From contig NZ_AXCW01000018.1 of the NCBI RefSeq assembly GCF_000603945.1, positions 1-40,536 of the forward strand: a stretch of 40,536 bases of DNA. Reading direction: 5' to 3'. A model generated the notes under the pieces. The model worked only from the letters and a program-made list of their open reading frames with translations. It did no database searches and was not told the DNA's origin. Every line of letters starts with the position of its first letter. Position 1 is the first letter of the stretch. This document shows, in pieces, positions 1-8,187 of this stretch. A program made the position numbers and the translations under genes. The stretch is from Actinotalea ferrariae CF5-4 (GTDB lineage Bacteria; Actinomycetota; Actinomycetes; Actinomycetales; Cellulomonadaceae).

Positions 1-1754
1 ACGCCGTCGACGCGCGCGACGCCCACGCCGCGCGCCACGCCGAGGACGACCCAGGGCAGCAGGACGTGGGCCAGCACCGCTCCCCAGCGCCCGGTGCCGA
101 CGCCCAGCGTGAGGGCGGGCGCGACGGTCCAGGCGAGCGCGGCCCAGGCGCGCAGGGCGACGGACCGGGTGGCTGCGCCGGCGGCGTACCAGGCGCCGAC
201 GGCGGCGAGGACGGGGGCGAGCAGCAGCACGAGCGCGGCTGCGCTCCCCACGGAGCCCGTGAGGGCGGTGAGCGGCAGGAGGGTCACCAGCGCGGGGTCG
301 GTCGGGGCGGCGTGACCGAGCCCGGCGGGCACCCGCCCGGCCAGGACGAGCTCCCACACCTGCACGGCCGACGCGTCGCCGGGCAGCACGGCGCCGCCGC
401 TGAGCCGCTCCCCCGCCACGACCCGGGTGACCAGGCGGCCCACGGTCGCGATGGTGAGCGCGGCGGCGACCAGGACGACCAGGGCCAGTCCGCCGCGACG
501 ACGGCGCCGCAGGACGGCCAGCTCGCGCAGCTCGAGCTCGCTCGGGGCCTCCTGCCGGCGGCGCATCTCGGCGGCCGTCAGGCGGCGGTCACGGGCCTGC
601 CGGGCCACGTCGCGCCAGCCGACCTGCAGCGGCCGCAGGGAGCGCCGGGGCAGGCGCGCGGTGCGCGCGGCGGCCCGGCGGGCCCGGACCACCCGGGCGG
701 GATGGAGCAGGACGGTCCACGGCGCGAGCAGCTCGGCGCCCACGAGGTGCGGCTCCTTGACGACCAGCCGGCCGAGCGCCCGCACCAGGCTGCTGACCAC
801 CGCCAGGACCGCGACGACGGGCACCAGGGGCAGGGGGACGCCGGTGAGCTGGGCGTGCAGGTAGGCCTCGCGCCGGGCGCGGACGGACCGCCGCAGGTCC
901 CAGCCCGGCCGGTGCAGGACCGCCCCGGAGTGGGCCTCGGAGAGGGAGGCCTGGGCGTGCCGGACGACGGCGTCCGGGACCGCGACCACGCGGTGGCCGG
1001 CCAGGCGGGCACGGCGGCACAGGTCGAGGCCGTCGCCGTAGGGGCCGAGCGCCGGGTCCGGGCCGCCCAGGCCGTCCCAGACGTCCCGGCGGACGAGGGC
1101 ACCGGCGAGGCCGACGGCGAGCACGTCCTCGCGGGCGTCGTGCTGGCCCTGGTCCAGCTCGGGGCCGTCCAGGCCCGTCATGCGTCGGCCGAACCGGGAC
1201 GTCCACACGCCGACCTCGAGGACGCAGGGCGACCCTGCCCAGGTCCGCTGCTTGCAGCCGGCCACCGCGACGGACGGCGCCAGCTCGACCGCGTGCAGGA
1301 GCGCCGCGAGGGCGCCGGGCTCGGGGGCGCTGTCGTCGTGCAGGAGCCACAGCCACGGCTCGCCGGTGCCGGTGCGCTCGGAGGGTGCGTCCGGGGGGTC
1401 GCCGGGCGCCGCGTCGACCACGTGCGCCCCGGCGGTCAGCGCCGCGCGGACGGCCGCGCCGAACGACCGGGCCCGCGGGACGTGCAGGTGCACGACCACC
1501 GTCGGTGGTGCTCCGGTGGTGGGGTCGAGGAGGGCCGGGGGCCGGAGGTCCCGGACGAGGCCGCGGACCACCGGCGCCGGCTCGGGGCCCGCGTCGACCA
1601 CGAGCAGCCGGTCGGGGGGGCGCGTCTGGCCGAGGACGGCGGCGAGGGTCTGCTCGACGTACTCGGTGTCCCCGCGCGTGACGAGGACCGCGGTGACGTG
1701 GGGTCCGCGGGGTCGCCGAGCAGCGGGGCCGGGAGGTCGCCCTGCGTCGGTCAT
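1..1754 (-). CDS. GT2 family glycosyltransferase with C-terminal membrane region (partial, 3' end off the window)
   Basis: This reading frame is open from an ATG at 1754 to the left edge (584 residues seen, no stop). The N-terminal 250 or so residues form a GT-A glycosyltransferase: a VTAVLVTRGDTEYVEQTL start, the LLVVDAG strand, a metal-site-like LLHDDSAPEPG motif and a CRRARLAGHRVVAVPDA C-terminal helix region. Hydrophobic stretches follow (VPVVAVLAVVSSLVRALG, then several after a basic linker RRRRRGG), so it is an inner-membrane enzyme. It likely moves a sugar from a nucleotide donor onto a lipid-linked or wall glycan at the cytoplasmic face. It starts 25 bases after the whiB stop, so co-transcription with whiB is likely. 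The acceptor and sugar cannot be told. The frame is invisible to a caller that demands a stop inside the window; frames on the other strand here are shadows. Confidence 0.85.
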   Translation of the reverse strand, partial: MTDAGRPPGPAARRPRGPHVTAVLVTRGDTEYVEQTLAAVLGQTRPPDRLLVVDAGPEPAPVVRGLVRDLRPPALLDPTTGAPPTVVVHLHVPRARSFGAAVRAALTAGAHVVDAAPGDPPDAPSERTGTGEPWLWLLHDDSAPEPGALAALLHAVELAPSVAVAGCKQRTWAGSPCVLEVGVWTSRFGRRMTGLDGPELDQGQHDAREDVLAVGLAGALVRRDVWDGLGGPDPALGPYGDGLDLCRRARLAGHRVVAVPDAVVRHAQASLSEAHSGAVLHRPGWDLRRSVRARREAYLHAQLTGVPLPLVPVVAVLAVVSSLVRALGRLVVKEPHLVGAELLAPWTVLLHPARVVRARRAAARTARLPRRSLRPLQVGWRDVARQARDRRLTAAEMRRRQEAPSELELRELAVLRRRRRGGLALVVLVAAALTIATVGRLVTRVVAGERLSGGAVLPGDASAVQVWELVLAGRVPAGLGHAAPTDPALVTLLPLTALTGSVGSAAALVLLLAPVLAAVGAWYAAGAATRSVALRAWAALAWTVAPALTLGVGTGRWGAVLAHVLLPWVVLGVARGVGVARVDG

Positions 1755-1779
1755 GTGTCCCGTCGGCCGCGCGAGGCGG

Positions 1780-2103
1780 TCAGACGACGCGCTTCTTCAG
1801 CTTGCGACGCTCGCGCTCGGACAGGCCGCCCCAGATCCCGAACCGCTCGTCGTTCGCGAGGGCGTACTCGAGGCACTCCGAGCGCACGTCGCACCCGGTG
1901 CAGACGCGCTTCGCCTCGCGCGTCGAGCCGCCCTTCTCGGGGAAGAACGCCTCAGGGTCGGTCTGGGCGCACAGCGCCCGCTCCTGCCACCCCATGGCGC
2001 CCTCGTCGGAGGCCGTCCCGAAGAGCGGCAGGACGGTCGCGCCGTCCTGCTCGGCCCCCGGTCGGTCGAGGAACGATGCGTCGTCGTCGAGCAAGTTCCA
2101 CAT
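1780..2103 (-). CDS. whiB2: WhiB-family iron-sulfur transcriptional regulator (WhiB2/WhmD type)
   Basis: The 107-residue protein has the four WhiB cysteines at C45, C68, C71 and C77 (CxxC pair in RVCTGCDVRSEC), the GIWGG turn at 89-93 and a basic C-terminal tail (SERERRKLKKRVV) for DNA contact. WhiB proteins bind a 4Fe-4S cluster and partner with the primary sigma factor. The length, the LCAQTDPEAFFPEKGGSTREAK stretch and the absence of other domains fit WhiB2/WhmD, which controls septation and division in Streptomyces and mycobacteria; its place beside cell-envelope sugar genes is typical. A roughly 100-base leader separates the start from a good promoter candidate at 2212-2240. Family assignment is firm; the WhiB2 subclass is likely. 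Confidence 0.93.
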   Translation of the reverse strand: MWNLLDDDASFLDRPGAEQDGATVLPLFGTASDEGAMGWQERALCAQTDPEAFFPEKGGSTREAKRVCTGCDVRSECLEYALANDERFGIWGGLSERERRKLKKRVV

Positions 2104-2211
2104 GTCAGAGCCTTCCGTGCCGCCTGGTCCCCGCAGGGCGTGCGTCCTGCCGTCCGCCTGCCGCCCCGCTGTCGTCCCTACGTCGACGGCGAATCGAACC
2201 GCATGAGGAGA

Positions 2212-2240
2212 ATTACACGCGCGTCATGCCCGCCGGTCAA
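2212..2240 (-). promoter_or_regulatory. Candidate sigma-70-type promoter for whiB2
   Basis: On the minus strand a TTGACC -35 box (2240-2235), a 17-base spacer and a TGTAAT -10 box (2217-2212) precede whiB2. Transcription would start near 2205 and leave a leader of about 100 bases. It is the best-matching -35/-10 pair I found in the window. Inferred from sequence alone. Confidence 0.5.
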
Positions 2241-2305
2241 GCGGAAGCTGTGCTAGATCACCCGCCCTGTTCCCCATCAGGGGGTGAAAAGGAGACCCTA
2301 CGCTG

Positions 2306-3166
2306 GTGGACGTGACCGACCTGACCCGCGCCGCCTTCGCACCGCGCCCCCCCGCGCCGCTCCTCCCGGCCCTGCTCGGGGCGCTGACGCGCGACCCGGG
2401 ACGGCCCCGGCTGACCTGGTACGGCCCCGAGGGGGAACGGGTCGAGCTGTCCGGGCACGTGCTGGACAACTGGGTGACCAAGAGCACGAACCTGCTCGTG
2501 GAGGAGTTCGAGGTCGGTCCGCGGTCCGCCGTCGTGCTGGACCTCCCGCCGCACTGGCGCGCGGTCGTGTGGGCCTTCGCGATCTGGCGCTCCGGCGCGT
2601 GCGTGATCCCCGTGACCCGGGCGGCCGACGACGCCGCGCCGGAGCGGCCCGGCGCCGGGGGCGGCCTCGCAGCGGACCGGGCCGTCGTCGTCACCGACCG
2701 CCCGCAGGAGTGGTCCGGGGCGCGGGACGTCGTCGCCGTCGCCCTCCCGGCCCTCGCGCGGCGCTACGACGGCGACCTGCCGGTCGGTGCCATGGACGCG
2801 TCGTCCGCCGTCATGACGTACGGCGACGTGCTGACGTTCCTCCAGGAGCACGACCGGGGCGCGGACGCGATCGAGGTCGAGGGCGCCGTCGTCGTCCACG
2901 ACGGCCTGCGGGCGTGGGCGGCCGAGGCGGCCGGCGCGCTGGTGCCCCCGGACGCCGGCGGCGGCGAGGAGGGCCCGCGGCGCGTCCTGGTGGAGCCCGG
3001 CCCGGGCGACGGGACCGCCGTGCTGGCGGCGGCCCTCACCGTGCTCGCGGCCGACGGGTCGATCGTCCTGTGCCACCCCGACGTCGTCGTCGAGCTGGCC
3101 GCGGACCCCGCGCGCCGCGCCCGGCTGGTGGAGACCGAACGGGTCACGGGGGCACAGCCCTCCTGA
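2306..3166 (+). CDS. TIGR03089 family protein (degenerate adenylate-forming-enzyme N-terminal-like)
   Basis: The 286-residue protein starts at GTG 2306 after an AAAGGAGA ribosome site about 10 bases upstream. Residues 40-130 (LTWYGPEGERVELSGHVLDNWVTKSTNLL, then DLPPHWRAVVWAFAIWRSGACVIPV) resemble the first part of AMP-binding acyl-CoA ligases and peptide-synthetase A domains. The protein stops at about half the usual length and lacks the P-loop (TSGTTG-like) and the C-terminal lid, so it is unlikely to activate an acid. It matches the actinobacterial TIGR03089 family, of unknown function, which I recall beside an LCP gene in mycobacteria; here the LCP genes lie 36 kb away at the other end of the window. 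It is divergent from whiB2 and convergent with manA. Confidence 0.8.
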   Translation: MDVTDLTRAAFAPRPPAPLLPALLGALTRDPGRPRLTWYGPEGERVELSGHVLDNWVTKSTNLLVEEFEVGPRSAVVLDLPPHWRAVVWAFAIWRSGACVIPVTRAADDAAPERPGAGGGLAADRAVVVTDRPQEWSGARDVVAVALPALARRYDGDLPVGAMDASSAVMTYGDVLTFLQEHDRGADAIEVEGAVVVHDGLRAWAAEAAGALVPPDAGGGEEGPRRVLVEPGPGDGTAVLAAALTVLAADGSIVLCHPDVVVELAADPARRARLVETERVTGAQPS

Positions 3167-3199
3167 GCCAGGACGCGGGGGTCAGGGCAGGTCCGTGGT

Positions 3200-3249
3200 C
3201 ACCCTCGCCCACGCGGGTCAGGCACGGCAGGGCAGCTCGCGTGAGGGTG
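3200..3249. terminator. Bulged hairpin between convergent genes, candidate two-way terminator
   Basis: CACCCT (3200-3205) pairs with AGGGTG (3244-3249), and CACGCG (3210-3215) pairs with CGCGTG (3238-3243), with a four-base bulge at 3206-3209 and a 22-base loop. It lies in the 91-base gap between the convergent TIGR03089 gene and manA. No U-tract follows, which is common for hairpins in high-GC actinobacteria. Confidence 0.45.
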
Positions 3250-3257
3250 CCTCGACG

Positions 3258-4472
3258 TCAGGGCACGTCGGCCTGGACGACCGTGCCGCTCCCGCGCGCC
3301 ACGAGCGCGCCGTCGCTCGCCGGCACGAACACCGACTCCCCTCGCCGCAGCGTGACCGCGCCGTCGCCCGTGGAGGAGACGCGCAGCTCGCCGTCGAGGC
3401 ACAGCAGGATGCGCGGTCCGCGGCCCGGCAGGGGGTGCTCGTCGTCGTCGGCGACGGTCGTGACGGACAGCTCGAAGTCGTCCACGGGTGCGTAGAAGAC
3501 CTTCGTCGACCCGTGGAACTCCTCCGGCGCGATGCGGATGGGCGGCGCGGCCACGTAGTCGACGTTGGCGAGCAGCTCGGGGATGTCGACGTGCTTGGTG
3601 GTCAGGCCGGCGCGCAGCACGTTGTCGGAGTTCGCCATGAGCTCGACGGCGACGCCGGAGAGGTAGGCGTGCACGCCGCCCGCGGGGACGAACATCGCCT
3701 CGCCCGGCTGGAGCGTGACGGGGTTGAGCAGGAGCGACGTCACGACGCCCGGGTCGCCCGGGTACTGGTCGCCGAGCAGGACGACGGTGCGGTCCGCGCG
3801 CGGCGAGGGCGAGCCGGCGGACAGCCGCGCCCGGCAGGCCTCGACCACCCCGTGCACGGCGTCCGGTCCCGGCCGGGTCGCCGGGTCCAGGAGCCGGGTG
3901 AAGGCGGCGCGGACGCCCCGGAAGGACGTGTCCGCGGCCAGGTCCGTGTGGAGCGTCCGGGCCAGGTCCGCGTCGAGGTCCACGAGCAGCTCGGCGGCGC
4001 GGCGCGGTGCCCGGAAGCCGCACATCGCCCGGAACGGGGTGAGGGCGTAGACGAGCTCCGGCTTGTGGTTGCGGTCCTTGTAGATGCGCCGCGGGTCGTC
4101 GAGCGGCACCCCGCGGGCGTCCTCGCCCTCGTAACCCTCCCGGGCGCGCTCCTGGCTCGGGTGCACCTGCAGCGACAGCGGCCGCTCGGCAGCGATCACC
4201 TTGAGCAGGTACGGCAGGGACTGCCCGAAGCGCGCGACGACGTCCTCGCCGAGCATCCCGTGCGGGTCCGCCTGCACGAGGCGGTCGAGGCGGCGTGCGG
4301 CCGCCGTGCTCACGGCGTCTCCGCACGGCACGGCGGAGGAGGGGGCCGTCGGGTGGGCCCCGAGCCAGAGCTCGGCGGCCGGCGAGCCGTCCGGCACCGT
4401 CCCGAGGAGCTCGGGGATGGCGGTGGGTGATCCCCACGCGTAGTCACGGATCGGGTTGCTGAGTCGGAACAC
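3258..4472 (-). CDS. manA: Mannose-6-phosphate isomerase, class I
   Basis: This 404-residue type I phosphomannose isomerase interconverts fructose-6-phosphate and mannose-6-phosphate, the entry to GDP-mannose and mannosylated wall lipids. The cupin zinc ligands are visible: Q102 and H104 in LQVHPS, E139 in NHKPEL and H268 in GGVHAYLSG. The active-site arginine region NSDNVLRAGLTTKHVD (281-296) is intact. The N-terminus NPIRDYAWGS is the family signature. The start is GTG (CCGAGGACCTC just upstream). It is divergent from rmlA and sits in its usual actinobacterial setting near whiB2 and rhamnose genes. Length is normal and no defect is seen. Confidence 0.95.
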   Translation of the reverse strand: MFRLSNPIRDYAWGSPTAIPELLGTVPDGSPAAELWLGAHPTAPSSAVPCGDAVSTAAARRLDRLVQADPHGMLGEDVVARFGQSLPYLLKVIAAERPLSLQVHPSQERAREGYEGEDARGVPLDDPRRIYKDRNHKPELVYALTPFRAMCGFRAPRRAAELLVDLDADLARTLHTDLAADTSFRGVRAAFTRLLDPATRPGPDAVHGVVEACRARLSAGSPSPRADRTVVLLGDQYPGDPGVVTSLLLNPVTLQPGEAMFVPAGGVHAYLSGVAVELMANSDNVLRAGLTTKHVDIPELLANVDYVAAPPIRIAPEEFHGSTKVFYAPVDDFELSVTTVADDDEHPLPGRGPRILLCLDGELRVSSTGDGAVTLRRGESVFVPASDGALVARGSGTVVQADVP

Positions 4473-4557
4473 GAGGTCCTCGGGGTACGGGGCCGGGTCG
4501 CGTCGATGCTACTGGGACGGCCCCGCCGCCGGGCGCGATGCGGCACACTGATGCACC

Positions 4558-5436
4558 ATGCGCGGAATCATCCTGGCCGGCGGCTCCGGTACCCGACTGC
4601 ACCCGATCACCCTCGGCGTGAGCAAGCAGCTCGTCCCGGTCTACGACAAGCCGATGATCTACTACCCGCTCTCGACCCTGATCCTCGCGGGCATCCGCGA
4701 CGTGCTGGTCATCACCACCCCGCACGACGCCGAGCAGTTCCGTCGCCTGCTGGGCGACGGGTCGCAGTTCGGCATCTCCATCAAGTACACCGTCCAGGCC
4801 GAGCCGAACGGCCTGGCGCAGGCGTTCGTCCTCGGCGCGGACTTCATCGGCGCCGAGTCCAGCGCCCTGGTCCTCGGCGACAACATCTTCTACGGCCCCG
4901 GCCTGGGCTCGCAGCTCTCGCGGTTCTCGGACATCGACGGCGGCGCCGTGTTCGCGTACCGGGTGGCCGATCCCACGTCCTACGGCGTCGTCGAGTTCGA
5001 CGAGAACGGCACGGCGCTCTCCCTGGAGGAGAAGCCGAAGGAGCCGAAGAGCAACTACGCCGTGCCGGGCCTGTACTTCTACGACAACGACGTCGTCGCG
5101 ATCGCCCGGGACCTCGAGCCCTCCGCGCGCGGCGAGTACGAGATCACGGACGTCAACCGCACGTACCTGGAGCAGGGCCGGCTGCAGGTGGAGGTCCTGC
5201 CCCGTGGGACCGCCTGGCTCGACACCGGGACGTTCGACTCCCTCCTCGAGGCCGGGGACTACGTCCGGACGGTCGAGCACCGGCAGGGGCTGAAGATCGG
5301 CTCGCCGGAGGAGGTCGCCTGGCGCAAGGGCTTCCTGTCCGACGACGACCTCCGCGAGCGGGCCGAGGCCCTCGTGAAGTCGGGGTACGGCTCGTACCTC
5401 CTGGGCCTGCTGAACGACGGCCGCGCCGCCGGCTGA
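4558..5436 (+). CDS. rmlA: Glucose-1-phosphate thymidylyltransferase (RmlA)
   Basis: First step of dTDP-L-rhamnose synthesis: dTTP + glucose-1-phosphate to dTDP-glucose. The 292-residue protein has the nucleotide-binding loop [11 protein letters not shown] (8-18), the [15 protein letters not shown] motif (23-37) and the catalytic aspartate D108 in LGDNIFYG, followed by [32 protein letters not shown]. Size is normal for the short RmlA type. The gene stands alone between divergent manA and convergent rmlD, so the four rhamnose genes are spread over four transcription units. The product feeds RmlB (31071), RmlC (6533) and RmlD (5569). No clear ribosome site precedes the ATG; the initiation signal is weak. 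Confidence 0.96.
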   Translation: MRGIILAGGSGTRLHPITLGVSKQLVPVYDKPMIYYPLSTLILAGIRDVLVITTPHDAEQFRRLLGDGSQFGISIKYTVQAEPNGLAQAFVLGADFIGAESSALVLGDNIFYGPGLGSQLSRFSDIDGGAVFAYRVADPTSYGVVEFDENGTALSLEEKPKEPKSNYAVPGLYFYDNDVVAIARDLEPSARGEYEITDVNRTYLEQGRLQVEVLPRGTAWLDTGTFDSLLEAGDYVRTVEHRQGLKIGSPEEVAWRKGFLSDDDLRERAEALVKSGYGSYLLGLLNDGRAAG

Positions 5437-5499
5437 CCGACTGCGCGTCGACCCCCAGCTGCCGCCCCTCCCGCACGGCGACGGCGGCGGCGGCGTCAC

Positions 5500-5524
5500 G
5501 CCTCTCGCATCAGCCGAGAGAGGC
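5500..5524. terminator. Hairpin between convergent rmlA and rmlD
   Basis: GCCTCTCG (5500-5507) pairs with CGAGAG plus GGC (5515-5524) with a small bulge and a seven-base loop. It lies in the 132-base convergent gap, so it could end both transcripts. The rest of the gap shows no gene. Confidence 0.45.
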
Positions 5525-5568
5525 ATCCCACCCCTACGCCGCGCACGCCGGTCGGCCGTCGAGGGCGG

Positions 5569-6441
5569 TCAGGACGCCGGGTGGGCCCCCGTCAGCCCGT
5601 GGAGAACGTCCGCGGCCGCCGCGGCCCAACGATGCCGCCAGTCCGCGATCGGCTCGAGCCCGATGCGCTCCAGCGCCTCGTGCCCGAGCACGGAGTAGGC
5701 GGGACGCGGAGCCGGCCGCACGTACACGTCGCTGGTCGTCGGCGACACAAGATCCGGTGACATCCCGGCGGCCGCCACCACGGCGCGGGCGAAGGCGAAC
5801 CAGGTCGTCTCCCCGGAGGCGGTGCCGTGGTAGGTCCCGCTGGGCGCGTCGTGGTCGACGAGGCCCACGACGAGCGCCGCGAGGTCACGGGTCCATGTCG
5901 GCTGACCGCGCTGGTCGTCGATCACCTGGAGAGATCCCCGCTCCGCCGCAGCGCGCGCGATGGTGCGCGGGAAGCACGCGCCGCCGGCGCCGTACAGCCA
6001 GGCCGTCCGCACCACGAGGTGGTCCGGCGTCTCCGCCCGGACCGCCCACTCCCCGGCCGCCTTCGTCCGGCCGTAGGCGGAGGACGGTGCGGCGGCAGCA
6101 CCCTCGGGGTACGGGGTGCTGCCACGGCCGTCGAAGACGTAGTCCGTGGAGATGTGGACCATGCGTGCCCCACCGGCCCGCGCCGCCCGCGCCAGCAGCT
6201 GCGGCCCGACCGCGTTGACCGCGAAGGCCGCGGCCTCGTCCGACTCGGCGTCGTCCACGGCGGTCCAGGCGGCGCAGTTCACCACCACGTCATGGCCGGG
6301 GACCGCCGCACGGACGGCCGTCTCGTCGGTGATGTCCAGGTGCTCACGGTCCACGGCGGTGACACCCTCGCCGCGGTCCTGCAGGTGCCGCACCAGGTCC
6401 TGACCGAGCATCCCGCGGGCACCCGTGACCATCCAGCGCAC
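5569..6441 (-). CDS. rmlD: dTDP-4-dehydrorhamnose reductase (RmlD)
   Basis: Last step of dTDP-L-rhamnose synthesis: NAD(P)H reduction of dTDP-4-keto-L-rhamnose. The SDR protein (290 residues) shows the GARGMLGQDL nucleotide loop near its start, NCAAWTAVDDAE (55-66), STDYVFDG (98-105) and the catalytic Y123-x3-K127 (YGRTK). I chose GTG 6441 because GGAGGGA lies about nine bases upstream and the protein then begins VRWMVTGARG; a longer frame from 6462 would put extra non-conserved residues ahead of it. It is divergent from rmlC, and their candidate -10 boxes lie close together in the shared 91-base gap. Confidence 0.95.
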   Translation of the reverse strand: MRWMVTGARGMLGQDLVRHLQDRGEGVTAVDREHLDITDETAVRAAVPGHDVVVNCAAWTAVDDAESDEAAAFAVNAVGPQLLARAARAGGARMVHISTDYVFDGRGSTPYPEGAAAAPSSAYGRTKAAGEWAVRAETPDHLVVRTAWLYGAGGACFPRTIARAAAERGSLQVIDDQRGQPTWTRDLAALVVGLVDHDAPSGTYHGTASGETTWFAFARAVVAAAGMSPDLVSPTTSDVYVRPAPRPAYSVLGHEALERIGLEPIADWRHRWAAAAADVLHGLTGAHPAS

Positions 6442-6474
6442 GTGGCGCTCCCTCCGTCGCATTCGTCCGGACCC

Positions 6475-6501
6475 AGGCTATCGGCGCCGCGCCGGTACCC
6501 T
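6475..6501. promoter_or_regulatory. Candidate divergent promoters for rmlD (-) and rmlC (+)
   Basis: A TAGCCT -10-like box reads toward rmlD (6480-6475), and a TACCCT box reads toward rmlC (6496-6501). Each would give a leader of about 25 bases holding the visible ribosome site. The -35 boxes are poor, as is common in these genomes. Two opposed -10 boxes 15 bases apart suggest joint control of the pair. Confidence 0.35.
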
Positions 6502-6532
6502 GACCGCCGGACGCCCGTCGAAGGAGGAACCC

Positions 6533-7150
6533 GTGCAGATCCGTGAGCTGACCGTCCCCGGCGCCTGGGAGTTCACCCCGCGGCAGTTCGGGGACCCGCG
6601 TGGGGTCTTCCTGGAGTGGTTCAAGGACGAGACGTTCACCGAGGCGGTCGGGCACCGGCTGGACCTCCGTCAGGCGAACTGCTCGGTCTCCGCCGCCGGC
6701 GTGCTGCGCGGTATCCACTTCGCGGACGTCCCGCCGGGCCAGGCCAAGTACGTCACCTGCGCCAAGGGCGCGGTCCTCGACGTCGCCGTCGACATCCGCG
6801 TCGGCTCCCCGACCTTCGGCGCCTGGGACGCGGTCCTCCTCGACGACGTGGACCGGCGTGCGATCTACCTCTCCGAGGGTCTGGGGCACGCCTTCCTGTC
6901 GCTCGAGGACGACTCGACGGTCCTCTACCTCTGCTCGACCGGCTACTCCCCCGGTCGGGAGCACGGCATCCACCCGCTGGACCCCGAGATCGGCATCGAG
7001 TGGCCGACGGTCGCCCGCGACGGCAGCCCGCTGCAGCCGCTGCTGTCCGAGAAGGACAGCGCGGCGCCCACACTCGCTGCGGCCAGGGCGGAGGGAGTTC
7101 TCCCTTCGTGGGAGGCGGTCTCCGCGCACCTGGCTGCGTTGCGAGGCTGA
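6533..7150 (+). CDS. rmlC: dTDP-4-dehydrorhamnose 3,5-epimerase (RmlC)
   Basis: Third step of dTDP-L-rhamnose synthesis: double epimerisation of dTDP-4-keto-6-deoxyglucose. The 205-residue cupin has QANCSVSAAGVLRGIHF with the catalytic-base histidine at about H62, the AVLDVAVDIRVGSPTFG strand (80-96), the YLSEGLGHAFLSLEDDS region and a C-terminal CSTGYSPGREHGIHPLDPEIGIEWP-type segment. The GTG at 6533 is chosen because AAGGAGG lies directly upstream; the frame extends 108 bases further 5' but that part is not family-like. The gene ends just before a strong hairpin facing the convergent sugar dehydrogenase operon. Confidence 0.94.
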   Translation: MQIRELTVPGAWEFTPRQFGDPRGVFLEWFKDETFTEAVGHRLDLRQANCSVSAAGVLRGIHFADVPPGQAKYVTCAKGAVLDVAVDIRVGSPTFGAWDAVLLDDVDRRAIYLSEGLGHAFLSLEDDSTVLYLCSTGYSPGREHGIHPLDPEIGIEWPTVARDGSPLQPLLSEKDSAAPTLAAARAEGVLPSWEAVSAHLAALRG

Positions 7151-7155
7151 CAGCG

Positions 7156-7192
7156 GAGGGGGTGGCGTGCGGAGACCGCTCGCCACCCCCTC
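7156..7192. terminator. Strong bidirectional hairpin terminator between rmlC and the diamino-sugar operon
   Basis: A perfect 12-base inverted repeat, GAGGGGGTGGCG (7156-7167) and CGCCACCCCCTC (7181-7192), is extended inside, after one T-T mismatch, by GCGG/CCGC around an AGA loop. The arms fill the 50-base gap between convergent stops at 7150 and 7201. It is the most stable hairpin I found and probably ends both the rmlC transcript and the long minus-strand operon. Confidence 0.8.
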
Positions 7193-7200
7193 ACGTCGAC

Positions 7201-8187
7201 CTACAGGCGGACGGACTCACCGGACGACGCGGAGCGCAGGACCGCCTCCGCGACGCGGACCGTCGCGAGGCCCTGCTCCAACGTCACGATGTCTCCGCCA
7301 CGCCCGAGGACCGCGTCGCGCATCGCCTCGTGCTCGACGAGGAGAGGCTCCCTCTTGACGAGGGCGAAGCGCGTGGACGCCCCTTCCGCGACGCCGCGGA
7401 ACCCTGCCAGGGACTCCCACGTCGTCTCACCCGTGCCGTTGGCGTAGAACGTGAGGTCCGCGGTGAGCGTGTCGGCCACGAACGCGCCCTTCTCGCCGGT
7501 CACCACCGTCGTCCGCTCCTTGAACGGGGACAGCCAGTTCACGAGGTGGTTCGTGACCACACCGCCCTCCAGGAGACCGGAGGCGGCGACCAGGTCCTCG
7601 TACTCGCGGCCGCTCTTGAGCGCCACGTGCGCCGACACGGTGACGTAGGGCGCCTGCGTGACCCACGCTGTCAGGTCGATGTCGTGGGTGGCCAGGTCCT
7701 TGACCACGCCGACGTCGGCGATCCGGCCCGGGAACGGTCCCTGCCGGCGGGTCGAGACCTGGTAGATGTCCCCGAGATCCCCCTGCTCCAGTCGTCGCCG
7801 CAGGTCGCGCAGCGCCGGGTTGAACCGCTCGATGTGACCGACGGCACCGACAAGACCTCGCTCGGCGAAGGCTGCCGCGAGGCGGGACGCCTCGTCCGAC
7901 GTCGAGGCGAGGGGCTTCTCCAGGAGGGCGTGGACGCCGGCCTCGGCGAGCGTCAGCCCGATGGCCTCGTGGTGCTGCGTCGGCGCCGCCACCACGACGT
8001 AGTCGGGGCGAGCGGCGAGGACGTCCTCGACCGTCCTGCCGACCTCGAGGTGCCGGGCGACGCCGTGGACGTCACCGCCCGGGTCGGCCACCGCGACCAG
8101 CTCGACACCCTCGAGCGACCCGAGCACGCGAGCATGGTGACGGCCCATCATCCCCAGGCCGATCAGCCCGGCACGCAGTGCAGCCAT
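7201..8187 (-). CDS. Gfo/Idh/MocA family sugar-nucleotide 3-dehydrogenase (GnnA/WbpB-like)
   Basis: This 328-residue NAD-dependent oxidoreductase begins with a Rossmann loop (GLIGLGMMGRHHARV, 7-21), has the EKP motif with the catalytic lysine (90-92), GHIERFNPA (117-125) and KDLATHDIDL with H168/D169. The GHIERFNP and HDID motifs are those I associate with UDP-GlcNAc 3-dehydrogenases (archaeal EC 1.1.1.374 enzymes, bacterial GnnA) and the related WbpB. It would oxidise C3 of a UDP-sugar to the ketone that the aminotransferase upstream then aminates. Its ATG 8187 overlaps the aminotransferase stop (TGATG), a sign of translational coupling. It is the last gene of a minus-strand operon ending at the 7156-7192 hairpin. 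The substrate is inferred, not shown. Confidence 0.82.
   Translation of the reverse strand: MAALRAGLIGLGMMGRHHARVLGSLEGVELVAVADPGGDVHGVARHLEVGRTVEDVLAARPDYVVVAAPTQHHEAIGLTLAEAGVHALLEKPLASTSDEASRLAAAFAERGLVGAVGHIERFNPALRDLRRRLEQGDLGDIYQVSTRRQGPFPGRIADVGVVKDLATHDIDLTAWVTQAPYVTVSAHVALKSGREYEDLVAASGLLEGGVVTNHLVNWLSPFKERTTVVTGEKGAFVADTLTADLTFYANGTGETTWESLAGFRGVAEGASTRFALVKREPLLVEHEAMRDAVLGRGGDIVTLEQGLATVRVAEAVLRSASSGESVRL

Noticed and set aside
66-2315. Long plus-strand open frame over the first 2.3 kb
   Set aside because: Its translation is Gly/Arg/Ala-rich low-complexity sequence, and the opposite strand holds a clear GT2 gene and whiB; it is a GC-rich shadow.
5437-5568. Possible small gene in the gap after rmlA
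   Set aside because: No ribosome site or family-like peptide is visible; the gap holds a hairpin between convergent genes.
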